DNA from: Rhizoctonia solani
Taxonomy: Eukaryota; Basidiomycota; Agaricomycetes; Cantharellales; Ceratobasidiaceae
Length of the DNA: 64,000 bases
Assembly (NCBI RefSeq): GCF_016906535.1
Contig: NC_057378.1
Span: 1,860,001 to 1,924,000, forward strand
Direction of reading: 5' to 3'
The notes under the pieces are model-generated. The model was given only the letters and a program-made list of their open reading frames with translations. It was not told the DNA's origin and did no database searches. A program made the position numbers and the translations under genes. Within the stretch, counting starts at the first letter, position 1. The number at the start of each line of letters is the position of its first letter. Positions 30,955-42,217 of the stretch are shown piece by piece.

Positions 30955-33632
30955 TCATGTTTGTGAAAAAAGCAGATGGATCCCTCAGGCTGGTAGTTGA
31001 CTACAGGAAGCTGAATGACGTCACCCACAAAAACGTTTACCCTCTCCCCAGACAAGATGATCTTATGGCAAAGTTATGGAACGCCAAGCTATTTACCAAA
31101 CTGGACTTACATTGGGGTTACAACAATGTACGGATCAAGGAGGGCAATGAATGGAAGACAGCCTTTAGAACCAAATACAGCCTCTTTGAGTACCTGGTTA
31201 TGCCCTTTGGCCTGACAAATGCCCCTGCAGCGTTCCAACACTTCATGAACAACCTCTTCAGGGATCTGATTGACGTAACGGTGGTCATTTACTTGGACAA
31301 CATTCTCATCTTCTCAGAAAACCCAAAAGATCACCCGGCTCACGTCAAGGAAGTGCTAACTCAATTAATGAAAAACTAGCTGTTCTGCAAGCTATCAAAG
31401 TGCCACTTCCATGTCACTATGGTTGATTACTTGGGCATTGTCATCTCCCCTGCTGGGTTCTCCATGGACCAAAAGAAGATTGAGGCAGTTATGTCATGGC
31501 CTCAACCCAGAATGGTTAAACAGGTCCAGGCTTTCTTAGGGTTTGTCAACTATCTTTGACAATTTATCCCCAATTTCAGTTCAGTAGCACGCCCTCTCCA
31601 CAACCTTACTAGAAAGGAGAACCCTTGGTCTTGGGGCAATCTCAAAGAAGCAGCATTCCAGGATTTGAAGTCCCTTGTAACCAAGTCCCCAGTGCTCATT
31701 CACTCAAACCCTGAATTGCCTTACTACCTTGAAACTGACGCTTCTGGAGTAGCTATGGGAGCAATACTCAGCCAACAAGGCTCAGATAATTGGCTGCACC
31801 CCATTGCCTATATGTCTAAGTTGTTCTCAGGGGCAGAAGCTAACTATGACACCCACAACAAGGAGCTCCTGGCCATCATCAAGGCATTGGAAGAATGGAG
31901 GACATTCCTGGAGGCAACAGATAAGCCCATACAGGTGTTTACGGACCATAGAAACCTGGAATATTGGATGCAGGCATGGACTTTTAACTGCAGACATGCA
32001 CAATGGCATATCTTCCTGAGTGACTTCAACTTTGAAATCCACTATTGCCCAGGAAAGCAATCAGGGAAACCAGATGCCCTATCCAGACGCTTGGACTATG
32101 TTGATACACCACCAGAACCAGAGGTCATGTTACCATCCAAAGTATTTGCCAATACGTCCAAGGAAGAACTTGAGGTTGTCACGGAAATCCGGAACAGACT
32201 AAGGGAGGACCCATCCCTAGAACCCATTATCCAATTCCTGTCAGAGGATGCGGACCATGCACCTCCCTTGATTTGGAAAGCTTACAGGGACTACAATTGG
32301 GAAGAAGACCTCCTATGGTACCACGGAAAGCTAGTTGTCCCAGACTCAGAAACCCTGAAAGAACAACTTCTGAAGGAATTCCATGACTCCCCACTGGCAG
32401 GCCACCCGGGACAACAGCAAACCCTGGAGTTACTAAGCAGAAACTACTGGTGGCCAGGAATGAAATCCTCAGCCAAAGAATGGGTTGAGTGCTGCCCCAT
32501 ATGCCAAGCCAATTGCCGTGCCCATGCCCCTGTTATTGCTCTGAAACCGCTGGAAGTCCCACCGTTCCCTTTCCATACCATATCCTATGACTTTGTCACG
32601 GGATTCCCCAAGTCACAGGGCCACAACGCCATCTTGGTGGTCATAGACTCCTTCTCCAAATTTGGCCACTTCATCCCCACCTCCAAGAAGGTGACAGCAA
32701 AAGGATTAGCAGAACTATTTGTCACCCGCATTTGGAAACTCCATGGGCTACCGGTCAAGACTATCTCAGACAGAGGTACCATGTTCACAGGAAAATTCCT
32801 CAGGGCCCTCTACCAAAGATTAGGAGTCAAACTGTTGTTCTCCTCAGCCTACCACCCAGAATCAGATGAGCAAACGGAGCAGGTAAACCAGTTTATTGAA
32901 TTCTACCTCCGTTCCTACGTAGCTGCGGATCATTCAGATTGGACCACATGGTTGCCCTTGGCAGAATACGCCTACAATAATGCCAAGCACGCCTCTACAG
33001 GGAAGACTCCCTTTGAATTGGTTTACCAAAGAAACCCAGTAATGAACCCATCCAATGTACCATCCAACGTCCCAGAAGCAGATCAGGTAGCAGACACACT
33101 AGCACAAGAATGGAAAGAAGCCAAGTCAGCCCTCAGGATTAGCAAAGAACAAATGACTAGGAATCAAGGAGTGATACCGGAGTACCAAATAGGCAAGAAG
33201 GTTTGGTTAGATGGGAGGAACATGGAACTCAGGACCAATTCCAACAAACTAGACCCCAAGCAACTAGGCCCTTTCAAAGTCACAGAAAAAGTGTCAAGCC
33301 ACGCTTACCGCCTTAAATTACCAGAATCCTTGAAAATCCATGACGTGTTCTACGTGGGATTGCTGTCCAAAAGCCACAAATCCCCAAGTCAGCCCTTCCC
33401 AGAACGCCCCCCACCTGAAACAATAGAAGGGGAGGAAGAATACAAAGTTGAACAGATCATTGACTCCAAGCAACAACGGGGAAAATGGTTTTACTTGATA
33501 AAATGGAAGGGTTACAGACCAGAGGACAATTCCTGGGAACCAGAAGAACTGTTGGAACACGGCCAAGAAGAGATCAAGCGTTTCAACCAAGCTAGACTCA
33601 GAAAGGCTTGTGACGCCGCCAAGAGCCTTTAA
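30955..33632 (+). pseudogene. pol: Pol of G3, part 2: RT, RNase H, integrase, chromodomain
   Basis: It continues part 1. The catalytic YLDD is YLDN (31290-31301). In-frame stops are TAG at 31377, where sisters have Gln, and TGA at 31557, where G1 and G6 have Arg. RNase H, the integrase finger, the DDE core (first Asp kept in SYDFVTG, second in ISDRG, Glu in QTEQ) and the chromodomain follow to TAA at 33630. Integrase is the best preserved among the four sister copies, but RT is dead. Confidence 0.92.
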
Positions 33633-33644
33633 GGGGGGGGGCAA

Positions 33645-34215
33645 TATTACAACCTCCTTACCTATACCATTAGAATTGCCTGAGTTTCCTATTATTTTTA
33701 CTATTTTTTACGGACTCAATATCTCTTGTTTTTTGATCACGTGATCCCAGCGCTTTCTATGCCAAGATGCCGTGCCAAGATGCCATGCCAAGGGCGCATA
33801 GGAGAAATCCATGCTTCTGCACAGTCCGCAGCACGCTTCTCATTTCACACATGTACTTCTTTTCTCACAAGCACAGACCATGTAGATAGTGTGCTTTCTT
33901 CTATATATACAGCAGGAAAATTGCTTGGAGACACCAAGTCAATTTTACCTTGTCTCATATCCATTGAGGAGGCATCAGCCAGCTAAGTAGCCGGCCCCCA
34001 GAAGTTCTGCTAACGTATCACCCCCTTACCTCACTCACCACACCTCCCGGCCTAAGGCCCTCTTGTATCAGCAGTAGTTAGTTAGTTGTTGCCATAAGCA
34101 ACTTAGCCAGTTAGTAGATAGCCTTAGATAGTTACATTACATAAGCTAGTGTAGTAGTACGGCCATAAGTGCCCGCCTTTACCAGCAAGTACCCACCTTA
34201 CAGTGGTGTACAACA
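33645..34215 (+). repeat. 3' LTR of G3
   Basis: It is 571 bp after a G-rich polypurine tract. Its first bases are TATTACAACC, so the terminal TG has become TA. Many differences from the 5' LTR are at CpG, for example TTTGATCACGTG against TTCAATCACATG. Confidence 0.93.
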
Positions 34216-34220
34216 ATTTC

Positions 34221-34458
34221 CTAGGCATTGCTATTGTTTGAAACTGTAAGTCTGGCACCATCCACCTCAACCAGAAAACTTACATCAAGAACCTAGCAAT
34301 CATTGCAGGACTCAACAACACTTACCCAGCCAACACACCAATCAGTCCAACAACTCAACTCCTGCAATACAAAAAGGTACCAAACCAAAATTCAATTATG
34401 GTATGTACATAGGCAAGTTACTATATGCAGCTCTATGTACCCAACCAGACATTGCTTA
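34221..34458 (+). pseudogene. Copia pol piece C: reverse transcriptase continuation
   Basis: It follows piece B (HHF, then LGIAIV). A TGA replaces a likely Trp (TGG) near 34239. A single-base frameshift near 34380-34400 is needed to reach the GKLLYAALCTQPDIAY motif. It is cut by a solo LTR. Confidence 0.88.
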
Positions 34459-35025
34459 TTTTACAACCTCCTAACATATACCATTGGATTCCTACGATTT
34501 TTCTGATATTTTTAGTATTTTTTACGGACTTGATATCTTTAGTTTTTGATCACATGATCTTGGTGCTTATCATGCCAAGATGCCACGCCGAGATGTTGTG
34601 CCAAGGGCGCTTAGGATAAATCCACGCTTCTGCGCAGCCTGCAGCATGCTTCTCTTTTCACATGTAGTCTTCTATTCACACACGCACAGACCACATGTAT
34701 TTAGCAGATTTGTCTATATAAACAGCAGGGAAATTGCTTGGAGACACCAAGTTGATTTTACCTTGTCTCATACCCATTGAGGACCCAGCCAGCTAAGTAG
34801 CCAGCCCCCAGAAGTTCTGCTGACGCGTTACCCCTTTACCTTACCTACCACACCTCCAGGCCTAAGGCCCCTTTGCATTGGCAGTAGATAGTTAGTTGTT
34901 GCCATAAGCAATGTAGTTAGTTAGTAGTTAGCCTTAGTTAGTCAGATTACATAAGCCAGTGTAGTAGTACGGCCACAAGCACCCGCCTCCACCAGCGTGT
35001 ACCCACCTTACAGTGGTGTACAACA
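34459..35025 (+). repeat. Solo LTR in the copia RT
   Basis: This 567 bp LTR of the chromovirus family is flanked by GCTTA (34454-34458 and 35026-35030). It begins TTTTACAACC, so its terminal G is lost. The start element reads AAGTTGATTTTAC. Confidence 0.92.
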
Positions 35026-35030
35026 GCTTA

Positions 35031-35172
35031 TGCTGTTGCTCACTTAGCACAATTCACTACATGCTACAGACCCACACATGTGACCGCTGTCAATTGCATG
35101 GTTCAATACCTCAAAGGCACTTCAGCCCTTGGACTGATGTATTGGCAATCAACAATCAACTTTGGTGAAATC
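35031..35172 (+). pseudogene. Copia pol piece D: end of reverse transcriptase
   Basis: It reads AVAHLAQF, TCYRPTHVTA and CMVQYLKGTSALGLMY, as in copia RT just before RNase H. It is interrupted by G5 at 35173 and resumes at 42218. Confidence 0.9.
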
Positions 35173-35764
35173 TGTCCTAGACGTCTGTTAGGACGTCAAG
35201 GGGATGGCGCTTGTGGCCGCAGTGTACAAGAGTGAGAAAGTTGCTTAAGGCAACAACAAACCTATCTATGGCAACAAGCAGCTATCCTATGACAACAAGT
35301 CCGCTTAAGGTGGTGACAAGCTATCTAAGTGTAACAACAAGCCGCTTAAGGCAGTGTAGACTATCTAAGTGGCTGACTAAGTAATTACTGGGCTGTAAGG
35401 CCCTTGTACACTGAGTGGATGCAACAAGAGGTAATTGACCTGGGTGTTACCATGGTCAGTTGGCCTCCTTATATATTCTATGGAAGTGCTATTTACAAAT
35501 ACATCATATCAAATATCATAACCAATAAGAACCCCGCTCCGCAGTTGGCCTTACTCATGCATACGTGGTCACTGACGTGTCATGATGACGTCATAGGTGG
35601 AGGTGGCTGCATGTGCTGAGTAAGCGCAAAGGGGGACGTGGCTCGGTGCTTTTAGTGTATGGTATAAGCGCCAATGTCACGTGATCAAAAATGTTGTCTG
35701 TTTGCCTTTGTTTAAATTTGAGGAAATGGGAATAAATTCCCTGGTATTGAGTGTGTCTACAACA
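35173..35764 (-). repeat. 3' LTR of G5
   Basis: This 592 bp LTR begins, on the minus strand, TGTTGTAGACAC after a polypurine tract (AGAGGGGGGGCAG) and ends CTAGGACA. Compared with 41620-42212, most differences are CG/CA/TG alternatives. Confidence 0.95.
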
Positions 35765-36789
35765 CTGCCCCCCCTCTAAGGGCCTTGGCAGCGCCAAGGG
35801 CCTTCTTTTTCATTTCTTTTTCGTGCTTTTCTAAAATTTTTTCCGCATTTTTTAAGTTTTCTTGAGGCTCCCATGTGTTTTCCTTGGACCTGTACCCCTT
35901 CCATTTGACCCGGAAGAACCACTTTCCGTTCCTTTCTTCAGCGTCAGTGATTCCTTCTACCTCATATTCTTCTTCCCCGTCCACGGTGACTGGTGGGGGA
36001 CAATTTTCAAAGGTGCGCTTTTTGTCCCTTTTGACTTTAGACAGGAGTCCTACATAGAAGACATTGTGGATTTGCATGGTTGGAGGGAGTTCTAGGCGGT
36101 AAGCCCAGTCGGAGATTTTTTTGATCACTTTGAAAGGCCCCAGGCGTTGTTCTGTTAGTTTGGGGCTAAGTGTCTTGAGGTTGACGTTTTTGGCATCCAA
36201 CCAAGCTTCTTCTCCAATTTTGAATTCCACTGGGCTTCCCTCTTCTCTGGCTATTGTACGTTGTTTGGACTGCCAGAGCGCTGATTCCACTTCCCTCCAT
36301 TGGGCCTCCATTGTTTGAGCAAGATTGTCTGCTTCCGGGACATTGGTTGGCATGTTTGACGGGGTTAAGGTAGGTTCCCAACCATACAGGGCTTTGAAGG
36401 GAGTTTTCCCTGTACTGCTATGCACGGCGTTGTTGTATGCAAACTCCGCCATTGGGAGCCATTTGGTCCAGTCCCTTTGGTTAACTCCCAAGTAAGCCCT
36501 GAGGAAATGTTCAATGGAAGGATTGACCCGCTCAGTTTGACCGTCACTCTGTGGATGATATGCCAACAAGAAGTGGGGGTCTATTCCTAGGCGTTTGTAT
36601 AGTGCCTTCAGGAATTTGTTATTGAAGACCCTCCCCCTATTGGAGACTGTTTTCTCCGGCATGCTGTGGCGCTTCCATACGTGTTCTAAGAACAGTTCCG
36701 CTAGTTCCAGGGCCTTTAGTTTTTTGGAGCATTTGACAAAGATCCTGTACTTGGTGAAGCTGTCCACTATGACTAAGATGGAGTTGTTA
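35757..36789 (-). pseudogene. pol: Pol of G5, C-terminal part: integrase core and chromodomain
   Basis: On the minus strand it reads integrase (FTKYRIF, then SNRG, then AYHPQSDGQTER), an SH3-like tail (AWLDAKNVNL, LGPFKV) and a chromodomain (EEEYEVEGI, then WFFRVKWKGY). The second catalytic Asp is Asn (codon at 36641-36639). The frame runs through the polypurine tract, and its stop codon (35759-35757) lies inside the LTR. Confidence 0.92.
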
Positions 36790-37350
36790 TGTTACAACCT
36801 CCTGAATTATACCATTGGATTCGCATGATTTTTCTGTTATTTTTAGTATTTTTACGGACTCTATATCTTTGTTTTTTCGATCACGTGATCTCGGCGCTTA
36901 TTACGCCGAGATGCCGCGCCAAGATGCCGTGCCAAGGGCGCTTAGGAGAAATCCACGCTTCTGCGCAGCCCGCAGCACGCTTCTCATTTGTCTTAGTTAC
37001 TTCTTTCTCTCACGCGCACAGACCATGTAGATAGTGTGCTTTGTCTATATATACAGCAGGGAAATTGCTTGGAGACACCAAGTCGATTTTACCTCGTCTC
37101 TTACTCATTAGAGAAGGTAGTCAGCCAGCTAAGTAGCCGGCCCCCAGTAGTAACAGTCGCTTACCCCTTACTTTCACCTACCACACCTCCCAGGCCTAAG
37201 GCCCCCACGCAGTAGTATAGAAGTAGCCGACCGCCTTAAGCGGTATTAAAATAGCCTTAGTTAGTTAGTTAGATTACATAAGCTTGTAGTAGTACGGCCC
37301 CAAGCGCCCGCCTCCACTAGCGTGTACCCACATTACAGTGGTGTACGACA
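36790..37350 (+). repeat. Solo LTR inside G5 integrase
   Basis: This 561 bp LTR of the G1/G2/G3/G6 family is in plus orientation, flanked by TGTTA (36785-36789 and 37351-37355). It shows the chromovirus family transposed after G5 had inserted. Confidence 0.94.
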
Positions 37351-37355
37351 TGTTA

Positions 37356-39766
37356 CTTCTGTCTTTGGGTAGATCCACAATCATATCATAAGACACGTGT
37401 TGCCAGGGCCTAACAGGGAGTTTGAGTGGCTGAGGTGGAATAGACACATACTTGGGCTTCCTGATCTGTTGACATGTTTCACAGGAGTCTACGTGCCAAT
37501 ACGTGTCTGCACAAATGCCGGGCCAGTAGTAATTACGTGAGAGCAGTTCCAGAGTGCGTTGCTGTCCTGGGTGTCCCGCCAAGGGGCTATTGTGGAAGAT
37601 GCGGAGTAGGTCAGTCCTTAGTGTTCCAACGTTGGGGACTACAATCCATCCTTGGTAGAATAGCAGGCCAGCCTCCATCTTGTAATCCTTGAATGCGCGT
37701 TTGATGGAGGGGGGGTGCTTTGGATTTGTTCTGCAGGAATTGGAGGATTTCCTCCAATGACTTGTCTTGATCCAGGGATGACTCAATCTGTTGTTGTAGC
37801 TCCTTCTCTGGTGTAACTAGGGCGACGTTGGCAAATACAGGGTCTGGGAGCATAGTTTGATCTGCGGGAGGAATATTGGCATGGTCTGATTGGCGGGACA
37901 GTGCATCAGGCTTTCCTGACTGTTTACCGGGTCTGTATACAATCTGGAAGTTATAGCCAGCCAGTAGGAGGTGCCATCGGGCATGGCAGCGGTTGAAAGT
38001 GCGGGATTCCCTCCAGTATTCCAAGTTCCGGTGATCTGTAAAAACAGTGATGGGAAGCAGGGTTCCTTCCAAGAAGATACGCCAGTATTCAAATGACCGG
38101 ATGATGGCCAGGAGTTCCTTGTTGTGGGTATCATAGTTCTGCTCGGCGCCCTTGAATGATTCTGATAGGAACCCTAGTGGGTGGAGGTGCCCATCTTCCT
38201 GTCTTTGGCTTAAAATGGAACCCAGTGCTGCACCCAAGGCATTGGTCTCAAGGAAGTACGGTTTAGTTGGATCAGCGTGGCATAGTACCGGTGCATTGGT
38301 AATAGCATCCTTTAGGCCTTGAAATGCTTCCTGTTCCCTTGTTTCCCACTTCCAGGGTGTATCCTTCTTGACAAGATTGTGTAGCGGCCTGGCTATGTGG
38401 CTGAAGTTGGCAACAAAGCAACAAAGGAAATTGGCAAATCCTAGGAACAACTGGACTTCCTTAACCTTGGTGGGTGCTGGCCATTCTTGTACCGCCTAGA
38501 TTTTGAGCTTATCCAGACTGAACCCCTTATCAGAGACAATGATCCCAAGGTATTCTACAGAAGTCACGTGAAAGGTGCATTTTGACGCCTTACAGAATAA
38601 TTGGTTCTCCATTAATTGCCTTAGGACCTCATGAACGTGTTGCGTGTGAGATGCATCATCCTTAGAATAAATCAGGATGTCATCAAGGTAAATGATGACG
38701 CATACATCCAGCAAATCCTTGAATAACTTGTTCATGAAATGTTGAAAAGCCGTGGGTGCATTAGTCAGACCAAAAGTCATCACCAGGGATTTGTAAAGGC
38801 CGTATTTGGTACGGAAGGCGGTCTTCCATTCGTCACCTGCTTTGACCCAAACATTATTATAGCCCCATTGTAAGTCTAATTTGGTGAAGACCTTGGCGCC
38901 ACGGAGCTGGGCCATCAGGTTGTCAGGACAAGGTAAGGGGTAGACGTTCTTCTTGGTTTGGTTATTAAGGCGGCGGTAGTCAACTACAAGGCAACGGGAT
39001 CCATCCTTTTTGGGAACAAACATAACCGGAGAGCTGATGGACGACTTGCTGGGACGGATCTTCCCAGCTTTGAGTTCATCCCTAAGCCAGTCCTTGAGGG
39101 TGGCAGACTTGGCATCAGTCATACTGTAGAGAGGTGAATTGAGGGGACCCTCCTCCGTGAGTTCTATCCCTATGTCGTAATGCCTGTGAGGGGGAAGCTT
39201 ATTGAATTTTTCCTCTCCAAATACTTTGGCGTATTGGTGATATTTGGATGGGACTCCTTCAAGGGGGTTTTGATTGGCTTCCTCTTCTTCAGCGTTGACC
39301 ACATGTTCAGGTGGGGCATGGGGAAAGGTCAAGGTGCGCAAATTCCAGTCAATTTCTGGGTTGTGGGCGTCTAGCCATTTCAATCCCAAGATGGCAGCGT
39401 GAGACCCTGTATTACAGATCAGGAACGTTTCAGTCATTTGTTTGCCATCAAGGAAGAAGGTCAGGATTGCCTTTTTCCAGATTTTGCCAGCCTGGGGGCT
39501 TGACCCATTGAGCATAGTAACAGTTTGGGGAGCGGGGAGGTCAATGAGTGGAAGGCGGAGTAGTTCCGCGGTGCAAGGGTGTAAGAATGAGGATGTGGCG
39601 CCTGAATCTATCAGGACTTCTAATTGTTCCGCTTGTTTCTCTGGCTTGATTGAAATTGTAAAGAGGGGGGAAATTCTATTGGAGCTACTTGATATATTAC
39701 AAATTTTGATACATGAGCCAGAGTCCTTGGGGTCCTTGCGCGCGGCAGCAGGTACCCTTAGTCTTT
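37356..39766 (-). pseudogene. pol: Pol of G5, N-terminal part: protease, RT, RNase H, integrase finger
   Basis: The -1 frame relative to gag overlaps the gag end. The protease motif DSGATSSFL lies near 39600, RT has YLDD, and RNase H has ETNALGAALG (TDAS to TNAL). The integrase finger (GHPGQQRTLELLSRNYYWPG) follows. TAG at 38496-38498 replaces a likely Gln. An extra C in a homopolymer near 37710 shifts the frame between RNase H and the integrase finger; it may be real or an assembly error. Confidence 0.9.
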
Positions 39767-41113
39767 TCCCAATTCAGGTCCAGACTCTTTGCCAATCTTG
39801 GCGGCTTCTTTTTTGGCGCCTTCCTCCTTAGGCGTGGCTTTCCAGCCAGTGCGGCATTCCGCAAATTTGTGCCCCGCCTTTCTGCATTTGATGCAGAGGC
39901 CTTCAGCCCTGCGGCGGTTTTGTTCCTCCTTGGAGACAAAGTTGGGATTGCTGGAGAGGCGCCCTGGCTTTGTGGCCTGTTGGCCAGTACTTGCCCCCCT
40001 ATTGGGGGTAGTGGTGGAGGTGCCAGGCTTATTACCCTTTGGTGGGTGGCTGGCGCGTTCTTCACGGAGGGCATTGTTGATGACCAGGGCTACATTCTGT
40101 AGCTTGAGGAGGGTGGTGGGGCGCCGTTCTTGAGTGGCAATGAGACGGCTGACCTCCCAGTGGAGGCCTTGTGCAAATTGCCCCCGGAGGGCGGCGTTGT
40201 TCCAATCCAGGTCCATGGCAATGGTCCTGAATTTTGTGATGTACTCAGCACAGGTTCCTGTCTGAGTGAGGTGTGTAATTTGCTGCTTGGCGGCTGGCGT
40301 GGCATCCAGGTTACCGAATGCAGCCAAGAACTCTGTCCTGAATTTGTTGACCGTTTGGATTAGAGCCCTGTGAGACCCTAATTGGTTGAGGTGGGGATGA
40401 GCCCAGGCTCCTGCTACATCCTTCATGTTCATCAGGAGAAATGATAGGACCTCCTGATCTGTTGGGAACATCCGCTGGTTCAGACAAACCCATGCCAACA
40501 TCCTTGTAAGCCATTGGTGGGCTTTGTTCCCAATTTTCCCAGTATAGGCGTCGGGGTGATCTACCTTGACTGGGGTTTGGTAAGCAACTACAGGGGCCAC
40601 TGGTTGTGGGAGCTGGGGGGAACGGAGGCGGATAGGCAAAGGTGGAGCGGGAGTATGGACTCGCGGGGGAGCCCGGATGGGAGCTGGCTGTGCAAAGGCA
40701 GGGAGAGCCTTGGAGGGGGTAGCCCAGGCAATGAGGGGCGCACTAGGCGCTGGAAAAGTGTTGGTTTTGGGTAGGGGCCTGGGCGTGGCCTTGACTGCCA
40801 GGGGTTTCCGGTCTTCTGGTGTGTGTGGGGCTCCACCCCTAGCCTCAATGCAAGTGAGGGCTTGGTCAACTGCTCCCATCCAGTCTTGTGCTTCCTTTGC
40901 TGCTTCCTTGGTTTCCTCAAGTTCCTGCTTGAGCCAGAGGACTTGGTTTTGCAATCCCAGGATAAGGGAGATTGCTTGGCTGAGGGAGATTTCCCCATAG
41001 ACCTCTGGTTCAAGGCTTGTTGACTCAACGGAGGTTGCCGGAAGAGTGGGTCCCAACTCTCCTTGATTGAGAGGGGACAAGGGACAAGCGGAGCTCCGGG
41101 AGCGGGTTGCCAT
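39758..41113 (-). CDS. gag: Gag polyprotein of G5
   Basis: This 451-residue protein starts at ATG 41113 (MATRSRS). A coiled-coil segment, a long Pro/Ala-rich linker, a capsid domain and the knuckle CIKCRKAGHKFAEC follow in order. The frame is open. Its last codons TTG-GGA-AAA-GAC-TAA contain G-GGA-AAA in frame, a canonical X-XXY-YYZ slippery heptamer, and pol is in the -1 frame. Confidence 0.9.
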   Translation of the reverse strand: MATRSRSSACPLSPLNQGELGPTLPATSVESTSLEPEVYGEISLSQAISLILGLQNQVLWLKQELEETKEAAKEAQDWMGAVDQALTCIEARGGAPHTPEDRKPLAVKATPRPLPKTNTFPAPSAPLIAWATPSKALPAFAQPAPIRAPPRVHTPAPPLPIRLRSPQLPQPVAPVVAYQTPVKVDHPDAYTGKIGNKAHQWLTRMLAWVCLNQRMFPTDQEVLSFLLMNMKDVAGAWAHPHLNQLGSHRALIQTVNKFRTEFLAAFGNLDATPAAKQQITHLTQTGTCAEYITKFRTIAMDLDWNNAALRGQFAQGLHWEVSRLIATQERRPTTLLKLQNVALVINNALREERASHPPKGNKPGTSTTTPNRGASTGQQATKPGRLSSNPNFVSKEEQNRRRAEGLCIKCRKAGHKFAECRTGWKATPKEEGAKKEAAKIGKESGPELGKD

Positions 41114-41619
41114 CTCATGGGGATACAAGCAGCCTTGGTGGGAAGCAGTGCGCTGAGAGGCGCAGGAGGAAGCGCAGGAGGGGGTGCGGGAGGTAATGGT
41201 GGGCAAAATGGGGATGATGGGGGCTGTGTAGCCGGGGTGCCTTTAACAGGACTTATAAGGCGCTTTACTACTCAAACGCTAAACCTTTGTCTCAACCAAC
41301 CTAGCGTTGGACAGTCCTTTCAGCCAATCAGCAGCCTTGTGCAGGCGTGATGTGGAGCAGGGTTTCTGCAAGCGGGTGGATCAACTGTCTAAGGTTGCAG
41401 GTAGAGGGTGCAGTGACCGGGGGTATGCAGACAATTAAGACCTGTCTGCCCTGTAGTAATTTGGTACTAGGTGGGACCAACGCTGGTTTGATTATTAACA
41501 GCAAAAGGGGAGTCCAATCACCTGATTTCCCTTGTACTAGTACAGGAGGCTCTCTTGTTTGTTGATTCTTAGTGGGGGGTGCAGAACGGTTTGCAACCAA
41601 CGTAAGGTTGATTACCTAG
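41114..41619 (-). other. G5 leader with primer site
   Basis: The primer site GGTAATCAACCT (minus strand, 41616-41605) lies 3 nt inside the LTR. A block at about 41545-41445 strongly resembles the leaders of the other chromoviruses, although the LTRs differ. No coding sequence is seen. Confidence 0.75.
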
Positions 41620-41922
41620 TGTCCTAGACGTCTGTTAGGACGTTGAGGGGATGGTGCTTGTGGCCGCAGTGTACAAGAGTGAGAAAGTTGCTTAAGGCAA
41701 CGACAAACCTATCTATGGCAACAAGCAGCTATCCTATGACAACAAGTCCGCTTAAGGCGGTGACAAGCTATCTAAGTGTAACAACAAGCCGCTTAAGGCG
41801 GTGTAGACTATCTAAGTGGCTGACTAAGTAATTACTGGGCTGTAAGGCCCTTGTACACTGAGTGGATGCAACAAGAGGTAATTGACCTGGGTGTTACCAT
41901 GGTCGGTCAGCCTCCTTATATA
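41605..41922 (-). promoter_or_regulatory. G5 promoter and self-priming pair
   Basis: On the minus strand TATATAAGG starts at 41922, and AGGTCAATTACC starts at 41888, 34 nt later. The leader primer site GGTAATCAACCT pairs with it at 10 of 12 positions. The two mismatches are again at a probable former TCGA core. Confidence 0.65.
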
Positions 41923-42212
41923 TTCTATGGAAGTGCTATTTACAAATACATCATATCAAATATCATAACCAATAAGAACCCCGCTCCGCAGTTGGCCTTA
42001 CTCATGCATACGTGGTCACTGACGTGTCATGATGACGTCATAGGTGGAGGTGGCTGCATGTGCTGAGTAAGCGCAAAGGGGGACGTGGCTTGGTGCTTTT
42101 AGTGTATGGTATAAGCGCCAATGTCACGTGATCAAAAATGTTGTCTGTTTGCCTTTGTTTAAATTTGAGAAAATGGGAATAAATTCCCTGGTATTGAGTG
42201 TGTCTACAACAA
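41620..42212 (-). repeat. 5' LTR of G5
   Basis: This 593 bp LTR is the promoter-bearing copy for the minus-strand element. It carries TCACGTGATC near 42124, like the CACGTG palindrome in the other family. Confidence 0.95.
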
Positions 42213-42217
42213 AATCA

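Larger units (their letters stand above)
13743..34215 (+). mobile_element. Ty3/gypsy chromovirus G3, split by G4 and a solo LTR
   Basis: Two 571 bp LTRs (13743-14313 and 33645-34215) are flanked by ATTTC at 13738-13742 and 34216-34220. Removing G4 (14782-28412) and the solo LTR (30389-30949), each with one target duplication, leaves about 6.27 kb, the size of its sisters. G4 sits in the leader just upstream of gag, and the solo LTR sits in RT. Confidence 0.95.
35173..42212 (-). mobile_element. Ty3/gypsy chromovirus G5, minus strand, with a solo LTR inside
   Basis: LTRs of 592 and 593 bp are flanked by AAATC (35168-35172 and 42213-42217). Genes run right to left: gag 41113-39758, then pol to 35757. 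It is a different family from G1-G3 and G6 (distinct LTR, Gag about 450 residues) but shares chromodomain, leader block and self-priming layout. It is inactivated by a TAG, a one-base frameshift, an integrase Asp to Asn and a nested solo LTR. Confidence 0.95.

Noticed and set aside
35404..35619. 71-codon ORF in G5 LTRs, also at 41851-42066
   Set aside because: It is on the strand opposite to the element's transcription, inside the LTR, with no protein features.
37356..37730. Integrase finger of G5 as a separate gene
   Set aside because: It is the same pol ORF displaced by one extra base in a C run, and it joins the RNase H part directly.
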